A model generated the notes under the pieces. It had not been told where the DNA came from. It saw only the letters and a program-made list of their open reading frames with translations, and searched no databases. From positions 1,954,677 to 2,018,676 of the forward strand of contig NZ_HG966617.1 in the NCBI RefSeq assembly GCF_000689395.1: a stretch of 64,000 nucleotides of DNA, written 5' to 3'. A program made the translations under genes and the position numbers. Positions 20,038-28,682 of this stretch are shown here, in pieces. Numbering within the stretch: the stretch's first letter is position 1; each line of letters begins with the position of its first letter. The stretch is from Candidatus Phaeomarinobacter ectocarpi (GTDB lineage: Bacteria > Pseudomonadota > Alphaproteobacteria > CGMCC-115125).

Positions 20038-20747
20038 GATGCGCCTCCTGCTGATTTGCCGGTACGCGGATCACGAATGGAAATGGCGACTTCACCCGGC
20101 GCGAGCCAGCCTGCAAACCCTGTCTCAACACCCGTTGGCGCAAGGCGCAGGGCGGAAACGGATTCCATGAGACTGCGGCTGTCACCAAGTGCCGACGCGG
20201 CAAAGACCGTAACGCGCCCCGGCGCGGCTGCAGAGATACGCTGCAGCGTCGTGTAGATGTCTGATCCTTCACGTGCTCCGGCAATCAACGCTGCGGGAAC
20301 AACCAGCACCACGCCACCGGCGCGCGCATCCAAGCGGCCCTGTTTGGACCCGGCAACCGCACTTACCTGCTGCATCAGCACACTGCCCAGATACCGGGCG
20401 CCCGCGCCTGCTTCAGCAGAAACCGTCGGCGCAAGCGCAACACCTGTTCCACGCTCGGGCGCCCGATCAGACATCGCACCGGCAGCACCCGCCGGTTCGC
20501 CATTAAGGCGCGCAATGGCATCAGGCTCAAACGCTGACATGGACAGGATCAAGACAAAGAACGCAATCAGCAGCGCCACTAGATCTGCAAAAATCACCAG
20601 CCACCGCGGCGCGCCATCAAATCGCGCTGCCACGAAGGGCAGCACTGCCCGCCGGCGCGGCAGGGATGTCACAGGAGCAGGCGCGTCCACGACGGGCACG
20701 GCTTCCAATTCGATCGGCGCTTCAGCAGCAAGAGCCAGATCACTCAT
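20034..20747 (-). CDS. MotB-like stator protein with conserved proton-binding Asp
   Basis: This 237-residue protein has a cytoplasmic N-terminus and one membrane helix, RWLVIFADLVALLIAFFVLI. This aligns with the MotB helix YADFMTAMMAFFLVMW and keeps the essential Asp (D55 here, D32 in E. coli). The C-terminal part (about 130-225) looks like a degenerate OmpA-type domain: GVVLVVPAALIAGA followed by RVTVFAASA and SALRLAPTGVE. The usual peptidoglycan-binding residues are not evident. The start overlaps the stop of the upstream paralogue, and its stop overlaps the AMIN-like/TPR gene. No motA gene is present in the window. Confidence 0.75.
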   Translation of the reverse strand: MSDLALAAEAPIELEAVPVVDAPAPVTSLPRRRAVLPFVAARFDGAPRWLVIFADLVALLIAFFVLILSMSAFEPDAIARLNGEPAGAAGAMSDRAPERGTGVALAPTVSAEAGAGARYLGSVLMQQVSAVAGSKQGRLDARAGGVVLVVPAALIAGAREGSDIYTTLQRISAAAPGRVTVFAASALGDSRSLMESVSALRLAPTGVETGFAGWLAPGEVAISIRDPRTGKSAGGAS

Positions 20748-21421
20748 GACCGCCCTCCCCGCGCTGCGTCGCCAATAACCGCGTAAAAGACCATCTCTAC
20801 GGTGTTGGCCGCATCAATCGTTCGCAGGCTGACAGCTTCAGGTCCGTTGACCGCGGTGAAAACAGACGCAAGCGCCACGGCCCGGCGAAGTGCCACCGCA
20901 CTCTCATCACCCACGGCAATATCCACACGACGGTTGGCTGAGCCTGAGCCCGCATCCTGAACCGCCATGGCAAATGCAGCAGCATCAAGAGCCTGACGTC
21001 CCGTGGCACTCAGCGCCGCTGTATCGTTCACAAAGAGTGCGGATGCATCAAGACGCACCCCGTGCCAGGCAACACCATCAATCGCAGCCAAATTTTCACG
21101 ACGACCCGCAAGGTCCTCAAAGGCTGTGGCAACGCGGCTGGTGAAAGCAGCGTCCGCCACAATGCGTTGACCGGCTGGTCCGGCAAAATGAGGCGTTATC
21201 CGCTCCGGCCCGGCCTGGGCTGTCACCGACTCTGCAAACTGCGCTTCGACTGAATCAATAACCGAAACAGCGCGCGCGGGATCAAAGGTTGAGATGGAGG
21301 TCAGGAACAGGAAAAAGGCCAGAAGCGCCAGAAACAGCGCGAGATACAACGTCGCCGCCTGCGGACGTGCCGCGGCGGAATGCGCTGTTCCCTCGATATG
21401 TGCCTGCGCACCTGTCGTCAC
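20744..21421 (-). CDS. MotB-like paralogue lacking the proton-binding Asp
   Basis: The protein is 225 residues from a GTG start. An AGGAGG lies 7 nt upstream and decides this start over an ATG eight codons earlier. One membrane helix, TLYLALFLALLAFFLFLTSIS, aligns with its neighbour's MotB helix but has Ala where the neighbour has the proton-binding Asp. A C-terminal OmpA-like remnant includes LFVNDTAALSATGRQALDAAA and NRRVDIAVGDE. It is the first gene of a three-gene unit with 4-bp overlaps. A perfect CtrA box is 120 bp upstream. It may pair with the Asp-bearing paralogue; this is inferred from context. Confidence 0.7.
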   Translation of the reverse strand: MTTGAQAHIEGTAHSAAARPQAATLYLALFLALLAFFLFLTSISTFDPARAVSVIDSVEAQFAESVTAQAGPERITPHFAGPAGQRIVADAAFTSRVATAFEDLAGRRENLAAIDGVAWHGVRLDASALFVNDTAALSATGRQALDAAAFAMAVQDAGSGSANRRVDIAVGDESAVALRRAVALASVFTAVNGPEAVSLRTIDAANTVEMVFYAVIGDAARGGRS

Positions 21422-21540
21422 CGGAGAGCCTCCTGCCCACCACATGCCGGAGCAACCCGGCCGAGGACCAACAAATCACCCGCGAATCGCACGCGCGTCT
21501 GCCGTCCCTCTCATGAGGGCAAAATCTAGCTCTGAAGCAG

Positions 21541-21555
21541 TTAAACAGCCGTTAA
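21541..21555. promoter_or_regulatory. CtrA box before the motB-like operon
   Basis: TTAA-ACAGCCG-TTAA is a perfect CtrA consensus in the 176-bp gap between motE and the motB-like gene. It implies that the MotB-like/AMIN-TPR unit has its own cell-cycle-controlled promoter, separate from fliL-fliM. Confidence 0.78.
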
Positions 21556-21597
21556 GGATTATCGACCCGGAGGGGTTATGCGGCCAAAATCAGCCAC

Positions 21598-22320
21598 TTA
21601 CCCGGCATTTCCCGGCAGGATGGGTTCCAGCTCTTCCAGCCCCAGGGGTGCAGGTGCTGACGGCATCGGCACCGCTGACAGGCGATCTTCGTTTTCCGTC
21701 GCCAGTTCAACCGTCACAGCCTGGGCCCGTGCGGGATCCATTGCGGCCAGAATGGCGGCCAGTTTGCGCTCGTTCATGCGATCCAGAAGCTCCAGCAGAA
21801 CCGTCATGTCCAGCTGTTCAAACACAGCTGCCGCGTCCTTGGGCTTCATGTTCTCATAGACCTTCACAAGGCTCTTGAACTTGGCATCGCCCTTGGATTC
21901 TTCGGTCTTGAAGACTTCATCAATCTTGGCTTTGAGTTCCTTGAGCTCAACGATCTTGTCGTCGATGCGCGTTTCTGCTGCTGCCAGCAGCTTTTCACGC
22001 ATGGCAACTTCGTTCTCCCGTGCGTCAAGCGCCTTGCGACGTTGCGCAAGGGCCTCAAGCACATCATCGCTCTGGCGGCTTACGGGACCAGGGCGCGCAG
22101 CGAGATTTACGGCTGGGCGGCCATTTTCATCTTCTTCCGCCACCGTCTCTTCAATAGCTTCGGTGGTTTCGTCTTCAGGTTCTGAGGATGCCGCCTCCAC
22201 GGCAGGCACAAGTGGCGATGAGCCTGTCACCAGTGCTGTCACCTTGAGGGTCAACAGCAATGCCGCGCCAATCATGACGGCGGGGAGAAGGCGCATACGG
22301 TCAGTAGACTGAGTGCTCAT
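21598..22320 (-). CDS. MotE-family flagellar protein (MgtE N-domain-like)
   Basis: This 240-residue protein has an N-terminal membrane helix or signal anchor (about 10-30), an acidic Glu-rich stretch and a coiled coil (about 85-145, ALAQRRKALDARENEVAMREKLL). The C-terminal MgtE-N-like fold is YENMKPKDAAAVFEQLDMTVLLELLDRMNERKLAAILAAMDP. This is the MotE pattern; in rhizobia MotE is a periplasmic chaperone for the motor protein MotC. It lies after DUF6468 and before the MotB-like pair, consistent with a motor role. Confidence 0.82.
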   Translation of the reverse strand: MSTQSTDRMRLLPAVMIGAALLLTLKVTALVTGSSPLVPAVEAASSEPEDETTEAIEETVAEEDENGRPAVNLAARPGPVSRQSDDVLEALAQRRKALDARENEVAMREKLLAAAETRIDDKIVELKELKAKIDEVFKTEESKGDAKFKSLVKVYENMKPKDAAAVFEQLDMTVLLELLDRMNERKLAAILAAMDPARAQAVTVELATENEDRLSAVPMPSAPAPLGLEELEPILPGNAG

Positions 22321-22352
22321 ATCCTTGAACTCTTTCTTGATACCAAATGTCT

Positions 22353-22820
22353 CTAGCGAACCTGGCGCAGGGCTGCAGCCAGCCCCGTTTCGGCCAGCGG
22401 GTCATCCTGAACCGGCGGTTCTGCGTATGTGTCGTTTGAAACGTCAGGCGATTTGGCTTTGGGCGTATCATTCGCTTCAGCGGTTTTAGGGCCGCCAGTG
22501 CCTGACAGCGCCCCAAGACGATCCGCAATGTGATCGCCTGCTTCCACCATCAAAGCCAGCTCGTCGGCCAGGCCACGTGCCTTTTTGAGGTCACGCTGCA
22601 TGTCCCGTGTGAGCCCGTCACAGCTCACGCGCAAATCCGTAATGGCGCCCTGCGCCCGGGTCGTGGCGCGATCAAGCGCCACCACAACCTGCTTGAGGTC
22701 GCCTTCCCCGTCGCGCAAGGCGCGCAGGCGGCGATCCAGCAAGAAGCAGTAGGCGATCGTGGCCACCAGCAAGCCGCCGACAACCAGTTCAATCAACAGT
22801 CCAACCAGAAAAGAACTCAT
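22353..22820 (-). CDS. DUF6468 membrane-anchored coiled-coil protein
   Basis: This 155-residue protein has one N-terminal membrane helix (about 4-28, LVGLLIELVVGGLLVATIAYCFLLD) and a cytoplasmic helical coil (about 45-100) with a Pro-rich tail. It matches the alphaproteobacterial DUF6468 pattern, which is found next to fliM and motE. The ATG overlaps the fliM stop by 4 bp, so it is translationally coupled. No molecular function is known. Confidence 0.78.
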   Translation of the reverse strand: MSSFLVGLLIELVVGGLLVATIAYCFLLDRRLRALRDGEGDLKQVVVALDRATTRAQGAITDLRVSCDGLTRDMQRDLKKARGLADELALMVEAGDHIADRLGALSGTGGPKTAEANDTPKAKSPDVSNDTYAEPPVQDDPLAETGLAAALRQVR

Positions 22821-23995
22821 TCGCCCGCCTCCCCTCGCAGGCCAAGAGCGGCAGCGCGATGTGTCGTCTGTTTCAGTGCCTTATCCACCAGCACGCCCAC
22901 ATGGTTGCCGACACGGCCCATGCTGCCTGTGGTGATGGGAATACCGCCTGAGCGCAGATGCACCGGACTTTCGCCTGTGCAGTTGAGCATCAGTGTCTGC
23001 CCGACTTCGAAATTCATGACGTCGCGAAGTGACATCACCTGTTCGTCCAGCAGGGCATCAAGTTCAACTTCCGTGGACCACAGCTCGGTCGCCAAATGGC
23101 TTTCCCAGATGGAGTCACGGCCGAATTTTTCACCCATGAACATCTGCAGCAGCAGCTCGCGAATGGGCTCGAGGGTGGCATAGGGCAGCATCAGTTCGAT
23201 GCGTCCGCCACGGTCTTCCATGTCGATGCGCAGTTTCACCAGAATGGCCGCATTGGCCGGACGGGCAATCGCTGCAAAGCGCGGGTTGGTTTCAAGACGG
23301 TCCAGCTCGAACTGAACCGGCGACAGAGGTTCAAAGGCAGCGCACGCATCCTGCAGCACGACTTCAACCATGCGCTGGACGAGATTGAGCTCAATCGTCG
23401 TGTAGGGCCGACCTTCAATACGCATGGCAGCAGTGCCGCGACGCCCACCCAGCAACACATCCACGATTGAATAGATGAGATTGGAGTCGACCGTGAAGAG
23501 ACCAAAATTGTCCCATTCGCGCGCCCGGAACACCGCAAGGATGGCCGGCAGCGGAATGGAGTTGAGATAGTCGCCAAACCGGATCGATGTGATGTTGTCG
23601 AGGCTTACTTCCACATTGTCAGACGTAAAGTTGCGCAGGCTTGTCGTCATCAACCGAACGAGACGGTCAAAGACGATTTCAAGCATCGGCAGGCGTTCAT
23701 AGGACACCAGCGCGGAGTTGATGATCGCGCGGATACCCGTGCGATCTCCCCCACCCTCTTCATCAAGCTCAAAGCCAAGCAGACTGTCGATTTCGTCCTG
23801 ATTGAGGACACGTTCACCGGCACCCGAAACACCAGGCGCGGCTTCTTCTTCCTCATCATCAGAAAGGCTGGCTTCCCACTCGGCTGCCATCGCATCTGCG
23901 TCACCATCCTCACCGTCGCTGGAGGGGTCAGCTTCTGCTTCAGCGGCCCACGCGGCTGCCATGTCGTCCTGGTCTGTCTCGTCTTCCATAGCCAT
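22817..23995 (-). CDS. fliM: Flagellar motor switch protein FliM
   Basis: This 392-residue C-ring protein binds CheY-P and FliG. The N-terminus is strongly acidic (about the first 75 residues), followed by VLNQDEIDSLLGF, the conserved switch-proximal segment. The middle CheC-like domain includes YLNSIPLPAILAVFRAREWDNFGLF. The C-terminal SpoA domain includes LMNFEVGQ-type sequence (VMNFEVGQTLMLN). The gene lies 37 bp after fliL. The acidic N-terminal region is longer than in E. coli FliM (334 residues), accounting for the extra length. Confidence 0.96.
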   Translation of the reverse strand: MAMEDETDQDDMAAAWAAEAEADPSSDGEDGDADAMAAEWEASLSDDEEEEAAPGVSGAGERVLNQDEIDSLLGFELDEEGGGDRTGIRAIINSALVSYERLPMLEIVFDRLVRLMTTSLRNFTSDNVEVSLDNITSIRFGDYLNSIPLPAILAVFRAREWDNFGLFTVDSNLIYSIVDVLLGGRRGTAAMRIEGRPYTTIELNLVQRMVEVVLQDACAAFEPLSPVQFELDRLETNPRFAAIARPANAAILVKLRIDMEDRGGRIELMLPYATLEPIRELLLQMFMGEKFGRDSIWESHLATELWSTEVELDALLDEQVMSLRDVMNFEVGQTLMLNCTGESPVHLRSGGIPITTGSMGRVGNHVGVLVDKALKQTTHRAAALGLRGEAGE

Positions 23996-24032
23996 GCTGT
24001 ATGCCTGTCTTGTCCGCGCGCTATCGCTGCGG

Positions 24033-24566
24033 CTACTGGATAATCATTTCGGTGAAAAGCACGTCCGCCACTTCGTGGGGGCGAACGTCCATATTGATGC
24101 GACGGAGGATCTCTTCCTTGAGGCGAAACAGCCCGGCTGACCCTTCAAGGTCAGACGCCCGCAGTTCACGCAGGTAAATCTGGAAATTGTCGATGATGCG
24201 CGGCATCAGCGGCTCAATCTTCGGCAGCGCTGCGGCGTCATGCAGCTCAAGGGTCACCTTGAACTTCACAAAAGACCCGCGCGGATCATCTGTCTGAAGA
24301 TTGATGATGAGTTCAGGAAGCTCGTAGAAAACGATCTTGGAAGGATCAACGACCTTCTTGCCGTCCACACCAACTTCCACCTGTTCTTCTTCGCCGCCGC
24401 CAAAGACGCCCATCATGAAGGCGCCACCGAGGCCACCGATGATCAGCAGCAATGGCAGAGCAATAAAGAGGACAAGCTTCTTGCCCGACATCTTGCCGGA
24501 CGCTTCTTCGCCTTCTTCATCATCAATGTCAGCAATGTCGTCGGCCGATGCCGTGGCGTCACTCAT
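24033..24566 (-). CDS. fliL: Flagellar basal-body-associated protein FliL
   Basis: The 177-residue protein has an acidic cytoplasmic N-terminus, one membrane helix (about 30-50, LVLFIALPLLLIIGGLGGAFMMG) and a periplasmic stomatin-like domain. That domain contains FYELPELIINLQ and ends RINMDVRPHEVADVLFTEMIIQ. FliL surrounds and supports the stators. The start is placed at MSDATAS; the open frame continues further upstream without similarity. It heads the fliL-fliM-DUF6468-motE unit. Confidence 0.94.
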   Translation of the reverse strand: MSDATASADDIADIDDEEGEEASGKMSGKKLVLFIALPLLLIIGGLGGAFMMGVFGGGEEEQVEVGVDGKKVVDPSKIVFYELPELIINLQTDDPRGSFVKFKVTLELHDAAALPKIEPLMPRIIDNFQIYLRELRASDLEGSAGLFRLKEEILRRINMDVRPHEVADVLFTEMIIQ

Positions 24567-24761
24567 GTTGCAAACCCTGCGCGTGGTGGAGCGTCTATAA
24601 GACCAAGCTCCGCGAACTATCCCGGTGCGTCCCGCCCGTCCTTGGGGGTCTGCGTTTGATATGTCCGCCGCCGCGCGTTCTGCCGGTGGCACCAGTTGGA
24701 GTGAAGCGCTGTGTTTAAGCCCATCCCCCAACTTTGATGCTCGCAGTGTGAGGGTCGGCGG

Positions 24762-24776
24762 TTAACGAAGCGTTTT
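24762..24776. promoter_or_regulatory. CtrA-like box upstream of fliL (one mismatch)
   Basis: TTAA-CGAAGCG-TTTT differs from the CtrA consensus at one base in one half-site. It lies about 196 bp upstream of fliL within the 461-bp fliL/flgF divergent region, which otherwise holds the flgF sigma-54 signals listed separately. Confidence 0.45.
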
Positions 24777-24801
24777 ACAAACCGCCCACCAAGGCAAAAA
24801 A

Positions 24802-24828
24802 CCGGCAAAAAGTGCCGGGTGCCCGGCA
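24802..24828. promoter_or_regulatory. Candidate FlbD-type enhancer (CGGCA-N5-TGCCG) upstream of flgF
   Basis: CCGGCA-AAAAG-TGCCGG is followed by an overlapping TGCCGGG-TG-CCCGGCA dyad. It lies about 85-100 bp upstream of the sigma-54 promoter at 24901, the distance expected for an NtrC-family activator site. The same CGGCA-N5-TGCC core recurs before flgI, flgE and flagellin 1. Confidence 0.6.
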
Positions 24829-24900
24829 ATCAGCAGCCTTTTGCCGCCCCCACCAACCGGCACGATCTCGCTAAGCCGTTGATTTGATTCATATTTCAGT

Positions 24901-24917
24901 TTGGCACGCCCGATGCA
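24901..24917 (+). promoter_or_regulatory. Sigma-54 promoter of flgFGAH
   Basis: TTGGCACG-CCCG-ATGCA has the invariant GG and GC with 10 nt between them and a perfect -24 element. The -12 has one change (ATGC for TTGC). It is about 112 bp upstream of flgF. Confidence 0.72.
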
Positions 24918-25027
24918 CAGCTAGGTCCGTGGTAGCGACCCGAAGCGGCCACACCGACGACACATAAATCCGTCCACAGAGCTTTTTCCCGAGAGCCGCA
25001 TGGACATTGACCAGCCTGAGGTCCGTT

Positions 25028-25777
25028 ATGGAACAAGCAATTTCAATTGCACTGTCGCGTCAGATGACGCTGCGCCGCGCGATGGACATCGTTGCCAACA
25101 ACGTTGCCAACGCGAACACGTCGGCCTTCAAGGCAGAGTCCCCCATCTTTTCAGAGTTTCTGATGCCCGGCGCCAAAGCCGATGATCGCACAGGCCTCAA
25201 CAACGCAGGCGCCCTCTCCTTCGTCCTCGACAGCGGCACGAAGCGTGATCTGTCCGAAGGCGATATCGAAGTCACCGGCAACACGTTTGACGTAGCCATC
25301 AGCGGTGAAGGTTTCTTTGCCGTTCAGACACCAGACGGCGAGCGCTATACACGCAGCGGCCATTTCGGTGTCGATCAGAACAACCAGTTGGTCACCCAGC
25401 AAGGCGACCCGGTGCTGTCTGCTGCGGGCGCGCCCATCACCATCAACCCGGATGACGGCGTCATTGAAATCGGCCGCGACGGCACCATTGCTGCGGGTGA
25501 AACCACTATTGGCCGCCTCGGCGTCGTCAATGTGGACAATCCCGCCGCCATGAAGAAGACCGGCGACAACTACCTGGAAACCGACCAGGCCGCTGTTGCC
25601 ATCGAGAACCCCACCGTGATGCAGGGCTTCATTGAAAGCTCAAACGTCAAACCAGTGGTGGAAATGACGCGGATGATTGAAGTCATGCGTGCCTACACCT
25701 CGACCCAGAAGACCATCAACAAGATGGGCGAACTCCAGCAGTCCGCCATTCGCCAGCTCGGCCGGGAGCCGCGCTAG
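25028..25777 (+). CDS. flgF: Flagellar proximal rod protein FlgF
   Basis: The 249-residue rod protein has MDIVANNVANANTSAFKAE at the N-terminus and VMQGFIESSNVKPVVEMTRMIEVMRAYTSTQK at the C-terminus. The start at MEQAISIAL is supported by GAGG 7 nt upstream; a TTG 7 codons earlier is less likely. It is the first gene of the flgF-flgG-flgA-flgH unit, behind a sigma-54 promoter. Confidence 0.95.
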   Translation: MEQAISIALSRQMTLRRAMDIVANNVANANTSAFKAESPIFSEFLMPGAKADDRTGLNNAGALSFVLDSGTKRDLSEGDIEVTGNTFDVAISGEGFFAVQTPDGERYTRSGHFGVDQNNQLVTQQGDPVLSAAGAPITINPDDGVIEIGRDGTIAAGETTIGRLGVVNVDNPAAMKKTGDNYLETDQAAVAIENPTVMQGFIESSNVKPVVEMTRMIEVMRAYTSTQKTINKMGELQQSAIRQLGREPR

Positions 25778-25858
25778 CACCTGAATTTTGAACAGGGCCA
25801 ACCTGAGGCCCTTACGACCTGACCCCGGATACCCGTCCGGCAAGAGGAGACCGAAGAG

Positions 25859-26644
25859 ATGAAGTCACTCAGTATCGCAGCCACCGGCATGCTCGCTCAG
25901 CAGCTCAATGTCGAAGTGATCTCGAACAACATCGCGAACATGAACACGACCGGCTACAAGCGCCAGCGTGCCGAGTTCCAGGACTTGATCTATCAGAACC
26001 TCCGCCGCGTGGGGTCCACGTCATCTGATGCTGGCACGGTCGTGCCCACAGGCATTCAGCTTGGTGTCGGCGTTAAGGCGGGTGCGGTTTATCGCATCTC
26101 AACGCAGGGCAACCTCACACCGACCGACAACACATACGATCTTGCCATTCAGGGTGAAGGCTACTTCCGCGTCACCCTGCCATCAGGCGAGGACGCCTAC
26201 ACCCGTGCCGGTGCTTTCCAGCTCAATGCATCCGGCCAGATCGTGACCACGGATGGGTACGAACTTTCTCCCTCCATCACTGTGCCGCAGGATGTGCGGG
26301 ACGTTTCGATCAACAGTCAGGGCCAGATTGAAGCCTTCCTGGATGGCCAGACCAACTCCACGGTTCTGGGTCAACTTGAAGTGGTTCGCTTCTTCAACAA
26401 GGCAGGCCTGGAAGCACGCGGTGGCAGCCTGTTCACAGAAACAGCCGCCTCAGGCGCCCCTGCTGCTGCAACGCCGGGCTCTGTTGGCTACGGCACATTG
26501 CTGCAGGGATACCTGGAAACATCAAACGTGGATTCAGTTGGTGAAATCACCAACCTCATCAGCGCCCAGCGCGCTTATGAGATGAACGCCAAGGTCATCA
26601 CCTCCACAGACGAGATGCTCTCCGTCGCATCCAACCTCCGCTAA
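25859..26644 (+). CDS. flgG: Flagellar distal rod protein FlgG
   Basis: This 261-residue protein begins MKSLSIAATGMLAQQLNVEVISNNIANMNTTGYKRQRAEFQDLIYQ, canonical FlgG. It ends with the matching coil LISAQRAYEMNAKVITSTDEMLSVASNLR. It builds the distal rod that crosses the P and L rings. AAGAGGAGACC precedes the ATG, and it lies 81 bp after flgF. Confidence 0.97.
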   Translation: MKSLSIAATGMLAQQLNVEVISNNIANMNTTGYKRQRAEFQDLIYQNLRRVGSTSSDAGTVVPTGIQLGVGVKAGAVYRISTQGNLTPTDNTYDLAIQGEGYFRVTLPSGEDAYTRAGAFQLNASGQIVTTDGYELSPSITVPQDVRDVSINSQGQIEAFLDGQTNSTVLGQLEVVRFFNKAGLEARGGSLFTETAASGAPAAATPGSVGYGTLLQGYLETSNVDSVGEITNLISAQRAYEMNAKVITSTDEMLSVASNLR

Positions 26645-26668
26645 CCCGGCAAGGAACAGGACAGTCTC

Positions 26669-27673
26669 ATGAGCATTCTTCGTACATTTTCACTGCGCGC
26701 GATCCTCGCCACCGCCGTGCTGGCAACCGCCGGCATTGCGGGCCACGCAGAGGCCGCCGCCCCCACCGAAGCCGTGCTGCGCGACAAGGCCATTGTGTCA
26801 GGTGATGCAGTGACACTCGGCGACCTGTTCATCAACGCAGGCAAACAGGCCTCAGCGCTTGTGTCCCGCGCACCAGCCCCAGGCGAACGCGCTGCCATCA
26901 ATGCGGTGCACGTTACCAATGCCGCCCGCGCCGCCGGCATGCTGTGGCCAAACAACGAGCGCTACACACACATCATCGTCAATCGCGATGGCACACCGGT
27001 TCCGGCTGGCATGGTTTTGGATGCAGTTGCCAACACCATCGCCACCGCCCAGGACGCCAACACCCCCTTTGATGTGTCCTACACCGTGACCCTGGACGCA
27101 GACCCCCGCACGCTTTTCGTTGCCAAGGGCAAAGCGCCGGAAGTCATCGTTAAGGACATGTCCTTTGACGCACGCTCCGGCCTCTTCTCAGCGCGCATCA
27201 CAACACCGACCCGTGGTGCAGCCGTTCAGCGCATTTCCGGACGCGCCAAGCAGACGCGCGAAATCCCTGTGGCCGCAACCGGCATTGCCCGTGGCGAAGT
27301 GCTGCGTGAAGACATGCTGACCATGGTCGATGTGGAAGTAAGCCGCATTGCACCGGGCACCGCTTTGAGCATGGAAGAACTGGTGGGCATGACACCGCGC
27401 ACAGCATTGCGTGTTGGCCAGCCGGTTCGCGCCAAGGACATGCGCCTTCCCGTTGCCGTCAACAAGGATGCCCGGGTCACCATCACTTATGAGATGCCTG
27501 GCATGGTGCTGACCGCCACAGGCCGCGCCCTCGAAGATGCGCCCATGGGTGGCATCGTGCGGGTCATCAACACCCGCTCCCACCGCACCGTCCATGCCCG
27601 CGTGACCGGCCCTGGCCGCGTGGTGATCGAAAGTGGCCAGCCCATTCAGGTCGCCGGACGTCCCATCAACTAA
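26669..27673 (+). CDS. flgA: P-ring assembly chaperone FlgA
   Basis: This 334-residue periplasmic protein has a signal peptide (cleavage after HAEA near residue 28) and a C-terminal SAF/FlgA domain. That domain includes ATGIARGEVLREDMLTMVDVE, the LRVGQPVRAKDMRLP motif and the closing GPGRVVIESGQPIQVAG. FlgA chaperones FlgI for P-ring assembly. It lies between flgG and flgH. The N-terminal part is longer than in E. coli FlgA (219 residues), as usual in alphaproteobacteria. Confidence 0.93.
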   Translation: MSILRTFSLRAILATAVLATAGIAGHAEAAAPTEAVLRDKAIVSGDAVTLGDLFINAGKQASALVSRAPAPGERAAINAVHVTNAARAAGMLWPNNERYTHIIVNRDGTPVPAGMVLDAVANTIATAQDANTPFDVSYTVTLDADPRTLFVAKGKAPEVIVKDMSFDARSGLFSARITTPTRGAAVQRISGRAKQTREIPVAATGIARGEVLREDMLTMVDVEVSRIAPGTALSMEELVGMTPRTALRVGQPVRAKDMRLPVAVNKDARVTITYEMPGMVLTATGRALEDAPMGGIVRVINTRSHRTVHARVTGPGRVVIESGQPIQVAGRPIN

Positions 27674-27750
27674 TCAACTCTCGTCATCACTCCATTGCTC
27701 CGGCACCCGAACCGGACATTGATTGAACTACAGCCTGAAGGACCAAGACC

Positions 27751-28509
27751 ATGACGATCACATCAAAATCAGTTCTGCGGATCGCAGCCCTTAGCAGCCT
27801 TGCAATGGCACTCACCGCCTGCAACGCAGCAGACCGCCTTAAGAACATCGGCAAGGTGCCGGACATGGCACCGATCGAGAACCCGGCCCACCGCGCGGAA
27901 GTACAGACGGTGTCTTTGCCCATGCCCCAGGCAGAAGATATCTCCTACCAGCCAAATTCGCTCTGGCGCGCCGGTGCCCGCGGCTTCTTCAAGGATCAGC
28001 GTGCATCTGCCCTCGGCGACATTCTGACGGTTACAATCGAGATCACCGACAAAGCAGAGATCGAAAACACAACAGAACGCTCCCGCGCCAACTCTGAAGA
28101 TGCAGGCCTGGACAATCTGTTCGGTTATGCGTCCAACCTCGACCGTCTGTTCCCGGACGAAGTGGACAACGCCAATCTCGTCGGCGCTGATTCAACAAGC
28201 TCCAGCCGGGGTGCCGGGTCAGTTGACCGCGAAGAAACGGTCAATCTCACAGTTGCCGCCATCGTCACCCAGATCCTGCCGAACGGAAACATGGTCATCC
28301 AGGGCAAGCAGGAAGTCCGCGTGAACTTTGAAGTTCGCGAGCTGCTTGTCGCCGGCGTCATTCGCCCGGAAGACATTTCCAATCAGAACACCATCAACCA
28401 CACCCAGATTGCTGAAGCCCGCATCTCCTATGGCGGCCGCGGTCAGATCACGGATGTGCAGCAGCCACGCTACGGCCAGCAAGTGTTCGACGTCATCATG
28501 CCGTTCTAG
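27751..28509 (+). CDS. flgH: Flagellar L-ring lipoprotein FlgH
   Basis: The 252-residue outer-membrane lipoprotein carries a lipobox LTAC at about residues 22-25. FlgH signatures include NSLWRAGARGFFKDQRASALGDILTV and the C-terminal LVAGVIRPEDISNQNTINHTQIAEARISYGGRGQ. It forms the L ring in the outer membrane and is the last gene of the flgFGAH unit, closed by a hairpin terminator 116 bp on. Confidence 0.96.
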   Translation: MTITSKSVLRIAALSSLAMALTACNAADRLKNIGKVPDMAPIENPAHRAEVQTVSLPMPQAEDISYQPNSLWRAGARGFFKDQRASALGDILTVTIEITDKAEIENTTERSRANSEDAGLDNLFGYASNLDRLFPDEVDNANLVGADSTSSSRGAGSVDREETVNLTVAAIVTQILPNGNMVIQGKQEVRVNFEVRELLVAGVIRPEDISNQNTINHTQIAEARISYGGRGQITDVQQPRYGQQVFDVIMPF

Positions 28510-28625
28510 TGAGGCCTCCTCTGGCACGCACTTAACGAGCTGACGGAGTGGGCGATTCAGGCCGCCCTCTCCATCCGCGCCGCCATCGGGACCTTCTTGA
28601 AAAAGAAGGAGGCAGCGCAAACCAA

Positions 28626-28666
28626 AACGGCGCATGAGCAAAAGCTCATGCGCCGTTCTTGTTTTT
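28626..28666. terminator. Bidirectional intrinsic terminator between flgH and dksA
   Basis: A 14-bp perfect stem (AACGGCGCATGAGC / GCTCATGCGCCGTT) with an AAAA loop is followed by CTTGTTTTT on the plus strand. On the minus strand it is followed by a TTTTGG run. It serves both convergent genes. Confidence 0.9.
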
Positions 28667-28682
28667 GAACCTGCAACGCAGC

